A DNA stretch of 7,898 bases from a bacterium (GCA_021789715.1 JAJYJE010000043.1:1-7898); one strand, 5' to 3'; positions 1-4,168 are shown, numbered from the stretch's first letter. Notes: generated by a model from the sequence alone, not told the origin. A program made the numbers and translations.

Positions 1-2
1 TT

Positions 3-527
3 AGCAGGCTTTGGGCCGCCAATGGCGGCAAAGTAGCCGAAATGCCCGAACAGAACCGCGTCTACTTTAAATTTCACAATAAGCTTGCTTTGCGCGTTCC
101 GTTAAAGCCGCATGTAAAACGGGTCCTCAAAACTTTGGACGCCATGGGTGTGAGTTATGTCGTGTTCAGCAATCATCCGCAAAAATTGATTATCACCGAC
201 ATTAAACGCCTGGGCTTGCAAAGCCAACTTAAATCCGTACTCGGAAGGCCGGATGGAGACGACTCCCATATGAACAAACGCAGTAAGGAGCTACGCTTGT
301 TAAAATACCTCCGCTCGCGCCGCATTAAACGTTCCGAGGTGCTATGCATCGGCGACACCATAGAAGAGATTGAAATTGCCCGAGAAGCAGGCTTTAAATG
401 CGTGGCGGTAAGCGGCGGCAATTGCGACACCGCCAGACTGAGGAACCTAAATCCGGACTTTCTTGCGGCCAATCTTTTGCCAATTCCAAAAATAATCGCC
501 AAACTCAATGCCACATCCAAAAATTAG
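3..527 (+). CDS. HAD-superfamily hydrolase, 5' end outside window
   Basis: This is the C-terminal part of a haloacid-dehalogenase-type phosphatase. The frame is open from the window edge (position 3), and the first internal ATG is at 42. Numbering from that ATG, motif II is the V-V-F-S-N stretch (Ser43, Asn44), a basic helix around K79-K88 can supply the motif III lysine, and motif IV is C-I-G-D-T-I-E-E (Asp105, Glu108/Glu109), followed by the usual A-R-E-A-G-F turn. Motif I (DxDGT), which carries the nucleophilic aspartate, is not visible and should lie upstream, so ATG 42 is probably not the true start. The family dephosphorylates small phosphorylated metabolites in the cytosol; the substrate cannot be read from the sequence. 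The end overlaps folA by 20 bases, which suggests one transcript and coupled translation. Family call firm, substrate unknown. Confidence 0.85.
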   Translation, partial: SRLWAANGGKVAEMPEQNRVYFKFHNKLALRVPLKPHVKRVLKTLDAMGVSYVVFSNHPQKLIITDIKRLGLQSQLKSVLGRPDGDDSHMNKRSKELRLLKYLRSRRIKRSEVLCIGDTIEEIEIAREAGFKCVAVSGGNCDTARLRNLNPDFLAANLLPIPKIIAKLNATSKN

Positions 528-1056
528 CCTTATAGCGGCTATTTCCAAAAATCGCGTTCTGGGACGCAATAATGACTTAATCTGGCGCATCCCGGAGGAT
601 TTAAAACGCTTTAGGCAGCTTACGGAACACCACGCTATCATAATGGGCCGCAAAACTTACCAAAGCATCGGCCGGCCGCTGCCCAACCGGACTAACATTG
701 TTATTAGCCGCGACCCCGGCTTCGACGCACCGGGCTGCATTGTCGTACATACTTTCAACGCGGGGATCGCCGAAGCAGCCAAAACAGAAATCCCATCCAC
801 CTTCGCTAAAGCCACATCGGAACTTAAGGAAAAGATAGCGGAACCGGAAATCTTCGTTATCGGCGGCGGACAAATTTTCCGGGAAGCGATAAAAGTGGCC
901 GACAAGCTATACCTCACCATAATCGACCGGGAAACCAGCGGCGATGCCCACTTCCCCGCCTATGCGGATTTTAAAACGGTAAACAAAAGCGAAGCCAAAA
1001 CTTTCCAAGGCCTGAGTTTCTGGCACGAAGACCTTGAACGCATTTATCCCCGCTGA
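508..1056 (+). CDS. folA: Dihydrofolate reductase
   Basis: Reduces 7,8-dihydrofolate to tetrahydrofolate with NADPH, sustaining thymidylate, purine and methionine synthesis in the cytosol. Family hallmarks are in order: the N-terminal strand I-S-L-I-A-A-I-S, the Met20-type loop with Trp26, I-P-E-D-L-K with Asp31 at the catalytic acid position (Asp27 in E. coli), the NADPH segment G-R-K-T-Y (47-51), Arg61 in P-L-P-N-R-T-N matching the folate-glutamate-binding Arg57, the F-V-I-G-G-G cofactor loop (116-121), and G-D-A-H-F-P (145-150). At 182 residues it is longer than the usual roughly 160. About 17 extra residues sit between A91 and E114, just before the GGG loop, and include the segment S-T-F-A-K-A-T-S. 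The ATG at 508 lies inside the HAD gene and has no Shine-Dalgarno sequence, so initiation probably depends on coupling. A strong terminator follows. Confidence 0.96.
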   Translation: MPHPKISLIAAISKNRVLGRNNDLIWRIPEDLKRFRQLTEHHAIIMGRKTYQSIGRPLPNRTNIVISRDPGFDAPGCIVVHTFNAGIAEAAKTEIPSTFAKATSELKEKIAEPEIFVIGGGQIFREAIKVADKLYLTIIDRETSGDAHFPAYADFKTVNKSEAKTFQGLSFWHEDLERIYPR

Positions 1057-1077
1057 GATCGGCACCGATCGAATACG

Positions 1078-1112
1078 AATAAACGCGGATCACGGGTCCG
1101 CGTTTATTTTTT
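1078..1112 (+). terminator. Intrinsic terminator of the HAD-folA unit
   Basis: A perfect 12-bp stem (1078-1089 with 1097-1108) encloses a 7-base loop and ends in six T (1107-1112), 22 bases past the folA stop. It lies between convergent folA and dcd. The left arm starts with A-rich sequence, so it may also work in the dcd direction. A small palindrome, gatcggcaccgatc (1057-1070), precedes it. Confidence 0.9.
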
Positions 1113-1134
1113 GCAGTATTCCTGTTAATTCGTT

Positions 1135-1674
1135 TTACTTAGCCGGGACGTAGCCTTTTAAGTTGTCGGTGGAATAGCGGCCGGTCACTCTGTAATTCTG
1201 GCGCGGTTCACTGGAAAGCCTGGCAAAAGTCAGCTGGGCAATGGGCATGCCGGGATGCAGCACTATCGGCACGTTATTCAGGTTGCACAATTCTAACGCG
1301 ACGTTTAAAAAGTGTCCGGGATTGATCAGTGCGGCGGAATTATGGACCAAAAGTCCGATGCGGGCCAGAGAGCTTTTGCCGTTAACCTCAATTAGGTAAT
1401 GGTCGGAGCCGAAAAAATCCCTGGAATAACCCAAAATGGAGACGCCCGGATGCAGCACAAACACCTCTTTGTCCGTAAGCTTAACCTCGCGGGTTTTGGG
1501 GAAAACTTTTTTAACCGGATCGATGTAGGTGGACGAATGGGAATCGTTAACCAAAAATAAATTACCAAGCAAAATATCGTAGCTGGCCGGCTGGAGCCGC
1601 TTTTCTTCAAACGGCTTAAGCACAATTTCCCCGGTTTTCACGGCTTTTTTTATGTCGGTATCAGACAATATCAT
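1135..1674 (-). CDS. dcd: dCTP deaminase (Dcd)
   Basis: Deaminates dCTP to dUTP for thymidylate synthesis; some family members also hydrolyse dUTP to dUMP. It belongs to the trimeric dUTPase-like fold. Seen here: the N-terminal L-Q-P-A-S-Y-D-I-L-L-G block (27-37), the core G-K-S-S-L-A-R-I-G-L (99-108), H-N-S-A (111-114), and L-E-L-C-N (127-131), then H-P-G-M-P-I-A-Q-L. Ser101, Arg105 and Glu128 keep the exact spacing (4 and 23 residues) of the E. coli catalytic residues Ser111, Arg115 and Glu138. One oddity is that the I-D-P-G motif is I-N-P-G here (Asn118, aligning with E. coli Asp128). Length (179) is normal to slightly short. The ATG at 1674 has no clear Shine-Dalgarno sequence and follows an AT-rich leader of about 36 bases. 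Whether it is mono- or bifunctional cannot be decided. Confidence 0.93.
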   Translation of the reverse strand: MILSDTDIKKAVKTGEIVLKPFEEKRLQPASYDILLGNLFLVNDSHSSTYIDPVKKVFPKTREVKLTDKEVFVLHPGVSILGYSRDFFGSDHYLIEVNGKSSLARIGLLVHNSAALINPGHFLNVALELCNLNNVPIVLHPGMPIAQLTFARLSSEPRQNYRVTGRYSTDNLKGYVPAK

Positions 1675-1682
1675 AATCTTTA

Positions 1683-1710
1683 AATCTTTCTATTTTTAAA
1701 TCTTTAAATC
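1683..1710. repeat. AT-rich intergenic repeat, copy 1 (dcd leader)
   Basis: The segment reads AATCTTTC-TATTTTTA followed by AATCTTTAAATC. The 19 bases 1683-1701 recur identically at 5101-5119, and the 18 bases 1693-1710 recur inverted at 5036-5053. It fills the untranslated leader of dcd. Confidence 0.75.
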
Positions 1711-1716
1711 CTCAGT

Positions 1717-1745
1717 ATTCTACTACAGAAACTAAAAATTGACAA
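1717..1745 (-). promoter_or_regulatory. Promoter of dcd
   Basis: Read on the minus strand, a TTGTCA -35 (1740-1745) and a TAGAAT -10 (1717-1722) are separated by 17 bases. The predicted start of transcription is near 1710, giving a 36-base leader before the dcd ATG. Five of six consensus bases match in each box. The -35 occupies the same bases as a plus-strand TTGACA. Confidence 0.65.
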
Positions 1746-1778
1746 AGGCCGCATTATCCTATACCCTACCTGTATAAT
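1739..1778 (+). promoter_or_regulatory. Candidate promoter for the 88-codon gene
   Basis: A perfect TTGACA (1739-1744) is followed at 17 bases by the weak TACCCT (1762-1767). A perfect TATAAT (1773-1778) lies further on but 28 bases from TTGACA, and it lacks a good -35 of its own. Transcription probably starts near 1774 or 1785. The -35 overlaps that of the divergent dcd promoter, so the two may compete for polymerase. Confidence 0.4.
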
Positions 1779-1809
1779 GCGTTTTGAATTTTCCACAACC
1801 TCCAAAAAA

Positions 1810-1866
1810 ATGTCCAAGGCTGCTAATAAGCCGGGACTTTTTGCGGCTGGAAAAATCAAAATGTAG
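1810..1866 (+). CDS. Possible leader peptide, 18 aa
   Basis: A short ORF (MSKAANKPGLFAAGKIKM) begins just after the candidate promoter. Its stop codon is in the left arm of a hairpin (1855-1866 with 1881-1892), 27 bases before a terminator. There is no Shine-Dalgarno sequence. An ORF this short can occur by chance. It is listed because ORF, hairpin, terminator and gene follow in the order known from attenuators. It is basic (five Lys) but has no run of a single amino acid codon that would point to a sensed amino acid. Confidence 0.25.
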   Translation: MSKAANKPGLFAAGKIKM

Positions 1867-1892
1867 CAAGCTGATAAAACCTGCATTTTGAT
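1855..1892 (+). promoter_or_regulatory. Leader hairpin before the attenuator
   Basis: A 12-bp stem (1855-1866 with 1881-1892, one G-U pair) with a 14-base loop spans the stop codon of the 18-codon ORF and abuts the terminator stem that starts at 1894. A smaller 5-bp hairpin (1829-1833 with 1844-1848) precedes it. No known riboswitch class was recognised. Confidence 0.45.
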
Positions 1893-1893
1893 G

Positions 1894-1922
1894 GCCATCC
1901 GCAAAGGGTGGCTTTTTGTTTT
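1894..1922 (+). terminator. Intrinsic terminator/attenuator in the leader of the 88-codon gene
   Basis: A 7-bp stem (gccatcc 1894-1900 with gggtggc 1906-1912, one G-U pair) with loop gcaaa is followed by ttttt-g-tttt (1913-1922). Lying between a promoter and the 88-codon gene, it would act either as an attenuator or as the end of a small RNA of about 130-140 bases. Confidence 0.6.
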
Positions 1923-1966
1923 CTCCGCCTCGCTTATCGAAAGGGGTGGGCGGGGCGGAGAAAACA
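1917..1966 (+). promoter_or_regulatory. Hairpin sequestering the ribosome binding site
   Basis: A 17-bp stem (1917-1933 with 1950-1966, a single G-U pair) with a 16-base loop has the Shine-Dalgarno bases ggag (1957-1960) in its 3' arm, ending two bases before the ATG at 1969. Closed, it would block initiation. Its 5' arm starts in the T-run of the preceding terminator, so the two elements are interlocked. No T-run follows it, which argues against a plain terminator. Confidence 0.6.
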
Positions 1967-1968
1967 AT

Positions 1969-2235
1969 ATGAATCAAAACATAAAATTGATCGGGCCCAC
2001 CGACCGTTATTGCGCGGGCACGACCTGCGAAATCGCGGTTCTCGAAGAAGGGCAAATCATTATCCGACGGGCGGTCTTCTGCCGCTTTGACGTTGACGGA
2101 GCCACGGCAGCCGTCGAGCTCTACTACTGCGTGCAGGAACCTCGGCTAACCTGGCAAGGCAGCGTGCACCGGCCGACCCGCCACGGCACCATCACTAGAT
2201 CTGCCGGCTTGGCAGCCGGGAGCATCTCACCATAA
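1969..2235 (+). CDS. Hypothetical protein, 88 aa
   Basis: Not recognised. The ATG at 1969 is chosen because GGCGGAG lies 8 bases upstream; the same frame is open further upstream but runs through the terminator and hairpin, which argues for non-coding leader there. The product begins MNQNIKLIG, with four cysteines (15, 20, 38, 54), a C-A-G-T-T-C segment, then an alternating hydrophobic stretch (residues 21-54) suggesting a small beta-rich domain, and a basic, Thr/Arg-rich tail. No signal peptide or membrane helix is evident. The cysteines could bind metal, but that is a guess. Transcription is probably controlled by the upstream leader; a large hairpin ends the unit. Composition and domain-like pattern make it a likely gene, not a certain one. 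Confidence 0.5.
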   Translation: MNQNIKLIGPTDRYCAGTTCEIAVLEEGQIIIRRAVFCRFDVDGATAAVELYYCVQEPRLTWQGSVHRPTRHGTITRSAGLAAGSISP

Positions 2236-2264
2236 GGAGGCACTATAGCGTAAAACTGGAAAAA

Positions 2265-2330
2265 AGCGGGCATTCAGGACTTTCGCGGAACATATCTACC
2301 GCAAAAAAGTCCGGACCCGCTCTTTCTTTT
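2265..2330 (+). terminator. Three-part hairpin and T-rich tail after the 88-codon gene
   Basis: Nested stems agcggg/cccgct (2265-2270, 2316-2321), ggacttt/aaagtcc (2277-2283, 2306-2312) and gcgg/ccgc (2285-2288, 2299-2302) are followed by tctttctttt (2321-2330). It resembles an intrinsic terminator with a long interrupted stem. Confidence 0.5.
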
Positions 2331-2359
2331 CCCCTGCGCAGCTCTCCGGAGACTAGAAT

Positions 2360-2388
2360 TTGACAAATGCAGCGATATAACCTAAAAT
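2360..2388 (+). promoter_or_regulatory. Strong sigma70-type promoter with flanking direct repeat
   Basis: TTGACA (2360-2365), a 17-base spacer and TAAAAT (2383-2388) predict a start near 2395. An 11-base direct repeat, GACAAATGCAG, occurs at 2362-2372 and 2392-2402, exactly 30 bases apart, on either side of the -10 box. Confidence 0.75.
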
Positions 2389-2396
2389 ACCGACAA

Positions 2397-2477
2397 ATGC
2401 AGAAAATCAACTCTTTCAACAGCATTATCATTATTATTACCCCGAAAGCCGCGCAGGTTTCAGGAAGAGTTTTGTAA
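2397..2477 (+). CDS. Possible leaderless mini-gene, 26 aa
   Basis: The ATG at 2397 lies about two bases after the predicted transcription start, with no Shine-Dalgarno sequence, as in leaderless mRNAs. An in-frame ATG at 2367 inside the promoter would give 36 residues. The peptide has five consecutive Ile codons (a hydrophobic patch), then T-P-K-A-A-Q-V. Start and tail resemble the 39-residue ORF at 3161 (M-Q-x-I at the start, P-K-A-A near the end). A strong terminator follows 12 bases after the stop. It may be a small hydrophobic peptide or the leader peptide of an attenuator for the 92-codon gene. Confidence 0.35.
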   Translation: MQKINSFNSIIIIITPKAAQVSGRVL

Positions 2478-2488
2478 CAAAAACTTTT

Positions 2489-2526
2489 AAACCCCGAAGC
2501 CGAAAACGGCTCGGGGTTTTTGTTTT
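2489..2526 (+). terminator. Strong intrinsic terminator
   Basis: The stem aaaccccga(a)gccg (2489-2502) pairs with cggctcggggttt (2507-2519) around an aaaa loop with one bulged A, followed by ttttt-g-tttt (2517-2526). Confidence 0.9.
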
Positions 2527-2552
2527 ACCTTATTTATATATCCCGGATATTT

Positions 2553-2582
2553 TTCAAACTCAGGATGGCAATAAGTTAAAAT
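2553..2582 (+). promoter_or_regulatory. Weak candidate promoter for the 92-codon gene
   Basis: TTCAAA (2553-2558), an 18-base spacer and TAAAAT (2577-2582) would start transcription near 2589, after the preceding terminator. The -35 matches only four of six bases. Confidence 0.35.
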
Positions 2583-2588
2583 CCAGGA

Positions 2589-2717
2589 CGACAAAAACGT
2601 TTTGTGGTCAGAAGATTGTCCAGGACAGTCTCTTGCCCGCAAGGCAAGCAAAAATTTTCCGGGCCTCGCGCGGGGCCCAGGCAACAATTCGCCGGTGATA
2701 ACCGGAACAAATATTCC
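2589..2717 (+). promoter_or_regulatory. Structured leader of the 92-codon gene
   Basis: Three short hairpins follow one another: cttgcc/ggcaag (loop cgcaa, about 2631-2647), gggcctc/ggggccc (loop gcgc, about 2661-2678) and ccggt/accgg (loop gata, about 2692-2705). The ribosome binding site follows. No known riboswitch was recognised. Confidence 0.35.
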
Positions 2718-2729
2718 AAGGAGCGGAAA

Positions 2730-3008
2730 ATGATTATAATAGAAAATCTGAGGCTTTCGGATGACACCGTAAGTTTTACCGCAGGACACATGGGAAAATT
2801 CGAAGGCCTGATCTACGAGCGGAACCCCTACAAGGAATTCCAAGACCTCACCGTCAAACTGACAAAAGTCGGCGATGTTTTTGGAAAAGACAACGTCGTA
2901 TTCCTCATGATACAGCAATCCGGCCAGCGCGGCGTGGCCAGCTCGAGAGCGGAGTATGCCGCAATGTACAATTTTATGAAGAATGCGGCATCCCAGGCAG
3001 CCTTGTAG
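2730..3008 (+). CDS. Hypothetical protein, 92 aa
   Basis: Not recognised. ATG 2730 is preceded by AAGGAG (2718-2723) at a 6-base spacing, the best Shine-Dalgarno in the window, so this start is preferred over an upstream GTG at 2604 in the same frame. The product begins MIIIENLRLSDD, continues with alternating hydrophobic strands (E-G-L-I-Y, L-T-V-K-L, V-V-F-L-M-I), and ends in an alanine-rich helical tail (S-S-R-A-E-Y-A-A-M-Y-N-F-M-K-N-A-A). There is no signal peptide, membrane span or cysteine. It looks like a small soluble alpha/beta protein. Its own leader and a strong terminator make it a single-gene unit; function unknown. Confidence 0.65.
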   Translation: MIIIENLRLSDDTVSFTAGHMGKFEGLIYERNPYKEFQDLTVKLTKVGDVFGKDNVVFLMIQQSGQRGVASSRAEYAAMYNFMKNAASQAAL

Positions 3009-3024
3009 CCAGATTTGCCGACAC

Positions 3025-3063
3025 GGCAGGCGGAAAATCACCCATCCGCCTGCCTTGTTTTTT
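3025..3063 (+). terminator. Intrinsic terminator of the 92-codon gene
   Basis: A perfect 10-bp stem (ggcaggcgga 3025-3034 with tccgcctgcc 3045-3054) and a 10-base loop are followed by tt-g-tttttt (3055-3063). Confidence 0.93.
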
Positions 3064-3121
3064 AATTTCCCATAGCAGCTAAGTTTGCGAATTAGGCCAG
3101 TTCTTATGCCGTGAAAAATAT

Positions 3122-3150
3122 TTGACAATGTTATTTTATTATCCTAGAAT
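3122..3150 (+). promoter_or_regulatory. Strong sigma70-type promoter
   Basis: TTGACA (3122-3127), a 17-base spacer and TAGAAT (3145-3150) predict a transcription start near 3157, four bases before the ATG at 3161. Confidence 0.8.
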
Positions 3151-3160
3151 AACACTACCT

Positions 3161-3280
3161 ATGCAAAATATTGCTTTAAATCTAATCTTAACCGCCCTGG
3201 CCAGCCTATTGCTTGGTCTCGTTCTTCTTACGCGCCCGAAGGCAGCGGAAGCGGTTTTGGTCAGATATAAGCGAAAGTAA
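3161..3280 (+). CDS. Leaderless small membrane protein, 39 aa
   Basis: Not recognised; too short for routine gene finders. It begins MQNIALNLILTALASLLLG, with one hydrophobic helix over residues 4-23, and ends in a positively charged tail (R-P-K-A-A-E-A, then V-R-Y-K-R-K), which by the positive-inside rule suggests an N-out/C-in single-span inner-membrane peptide. There is no Shine-Dalgarno sequence, and the predicted mRNA starts only about 4 bases before the ATG. A perfect promoter upstream and a hairpin terminator 19 bases after the stop delimit a transcript of about 170 bases. Small toxins of type I systems have similar shape, but nothing here identifies one. Confidence comes mainly from the promoter-ORF-terminator fit. 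Confidence 0.55.
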   Translation: MQNIALNLILTALASLLLGLVLLTRPKAAEAVLVRYKRK

Positions 3281-3298
3281 CCCTACCAAAAACGTCAA

Positions 3299-3336
3299 AC
3301 CGCCAGCCTTCGGGGCCTGGCGGTATTTTAATTTGC
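3299..3336 (+). terminator. Intrinsic terminator after the 39-codon ORF
   Basis: The stem accgccag (3299-3306) pairs with ctggcggt (3317-3324), with cc-TTCG-gg inside, then attttaattt. The T-run is interrupted but the stem is very GC-rich. Confidence 0.75.
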
Positions 3337-3342
3337 GGCTTG

Positions 3343-3371
3343 ATGACTGGACGGCAAGCGCGGCCAGTCAT
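3343..3371. repeat. Inverted repeat before the 55-codon ORF
   Basis: A perfect 8-bp inverted repeat (atgactgg 3343-3350, ccagtcat 3364-3371) with a 13-base centre lies between the preceding terminator and the ribosome binding site of the next ORF. It could be an operator or an RNA hairpin. No clear promoter was seen in this gap. Confidence 0.4.
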
Positions 3372-3402
3372 GAACTCACAAATCGGAGGTTAAATAAAAG
3401 TT

Positions 3403-3570
3403 ATGATGCACATAGCATACGCTTTAGCCGCGGCCGGCTACAATCTGGAAAAAAGCCTTGCCGGTCCCGCCGGCTACGATTACGCCAGGTACTTCCAAGA
3501 GCAACGCCTGTTTTTGGTGCTGCTGAAAGAAGAGCCAAAGCATTCGGTTGCCGCCGAATGCGGCATCTAA
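3403..3570 (+). CDS. Hypothetical protein, 55 aa, possibly frameshifted
   Basis: Not recognised. The start is tandem ATGs at 3403/3406; CGGAGG (3384-3389) is 13 bases upstream, longer than ideal. The product begins MMHIAYALAAAGYNLEKSL, continues with a tyrosine-rich part (G-Y-D-Y-A-R-Y) and a hydrophobic stretch L-F-L-V-L-L-K, and ends in A-E-C-G-I. The +1 frame is open from 3527 to the stop at 3713-3715 and reads like protein (H-G-Q-L-D-R-P-N-P, L-K-Q-Y-P-G-C-P-P-T-F), so the gene may be the front part of a roughly 100-residue protein broken by a frameshift, or one read by shifting. No membrane helix is clear. Function unknown. Confidence 0.45.
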   Translation: MMHIAYALAAAGYNLEKSLAGPAGYDYARYFQEQRLFLVLLKEEPKHSVAAECGI

Positions 3571-3603
3571 ACACGGCCAGCTTGACCGGCCAAACCCCCA
3601 CCT

Positions 3604-3666
3604 GAGGGCGATCCGCGATATTCAAATCCAGCTCAAACAATATCCGGGTTGCCCTCCAACTTTTTT
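3604..3666 (+). terminator. Long-stem candidate terminator ending the small-gene island
   Basis: Bases 3604-3622 pair almost continuously with 3639-3656 (about 18 bp, two or three G-U pairs, one bulged C) around a 16-base loop, then caac and six T (3661-3666). It overlaps the +1-frame ORF extension, so either the hairpin or that extension may be fortuitous. Confidence 0.5.
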
Positions 3667-3674
3667 AATTAAGC

Positions 3675-3700
3675 GGGCGGCCGTAAAACCGCCTGATTTT
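3675..3700 (+). terminator. Short second hairpin
   Basis: The stem gggcgg/ccgcct (3675-3680 with 3689-3694, one G-U) is followed by gatttt. It may back up the preceding terminator between the convergent island and the response regulator. Confidence 0.35.
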
Positions 3701-3736
3701 AACACCCCGGCTTAACGCGCCGTCGTCTCCCCCTCG

Positions 3737-4168
3737 TCAAAGATCCCGAAAATCCATTACCTCTTCCCGCGGCCCGCCGGATTCCCCATGCAGAATTTCC
3801 TTGACCTTATTCTTAACCTCCGCAAGTTTAGTGTGAGATTTCACGTAATACGCGTCAACTTTCCAGTTCTGGGCCTTAATAAAATCCTCATTGCCCGACA
3901 AATTGCTTAATACAACCACGGGGGTATTTTTAATGCCTTCATCTGGGTATTCCCGTACTCTTTTTAACACTTCAAACCCGTCAAGCTTGGGCAAGAGCAA
4001 ATCCAGCAAAATTACGTTGGGACGATGCACCAAGATCTTTTCTATCCCCTGCTCGCCGTCGTCCGCCGTAATGAAAGTAAATTCATAAGCCAAAAGGCCG
4101 TATAAGGATTTGCGGAAATCCATATCATCCTCAATAACCAGAATCTTTTTGCTTAAATCATCGTACAC
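3737..4168 (-). CDS. Stand-alone response regulator (receiver domain)
   Basis: A single CheY-like receiver of 143 residues with no output domain, so it probably signals by protein contact. Seen: the acidic pair Glu13-Asp14-Asp15 after K-I-L-V-I, phosphoacceptor Asp56 in V-I-L-L-D-L-L-L-P-K-L-D-G, the switch Ser88 in V-V-V-L-S-N-L-S, and Lys110 in Y-Y-V-K-S. All residues for phosphorylation are present. No sensor kinase lies in the window. The start codon is GTG (4168) with an in-frame stop four codons upstream, so little choice exists; there is no Shine-Dalgarno sequence. The C-terminal tail after the last helix (G-E-S-G-G-P-R-E-E) is short, charged and probably flexible. It follows the rplA terminator with its own -10 box, so it is probably transcribed separately. 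Confidence 0.93.
   Translation of the reverse strand: MYDDLSKKILVIEDDMDFRKSLYGLLAYEFTFITADDGEQGIEKILVHRPNVILLDLLLPKLDGFEVLKRVREYPDEGIKNTPVVVLSNLSGNEDFIKAQNWKVDAYYVKSHTKLAEVKNKVKEILHGESGGPREEVMDFRDL

Noticed and set aside
1901..1917. GGGTGG near a terminator, recalling a T-box
   Set aside because: The T-box sequence continues as TGG-x-ACCGCG; here it continues with CTTTTT, and no specifier stem was seen.
1888..2235. Longer version of the 88-codon gene from TTG 1888 or ATG 1891
   Set aside because: It would run through a terminator and a 17-bp hairpin, and no Shine-Dalgarno precedes it.
2241..2250. CACTATAG, the core end of the T7 phage promoter
   Set aside because: The rest of the T7 promoter (TAATACGACT) is missing upstream, so eight bases are chance.
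2604..3008. Longer version of the 92-codon gene from GTG 2604
   Set aside because: The extension covers three hairpins and bypasses the ideal AAGGAG site before ATG 2730.
2487..3128. 213-residue minus-strand ORF opposite the 92-codon gene
   Set aside because: It reads back through two terminators and lacks protein-like features; the plus strand has start, ribosome site and terminator in order.
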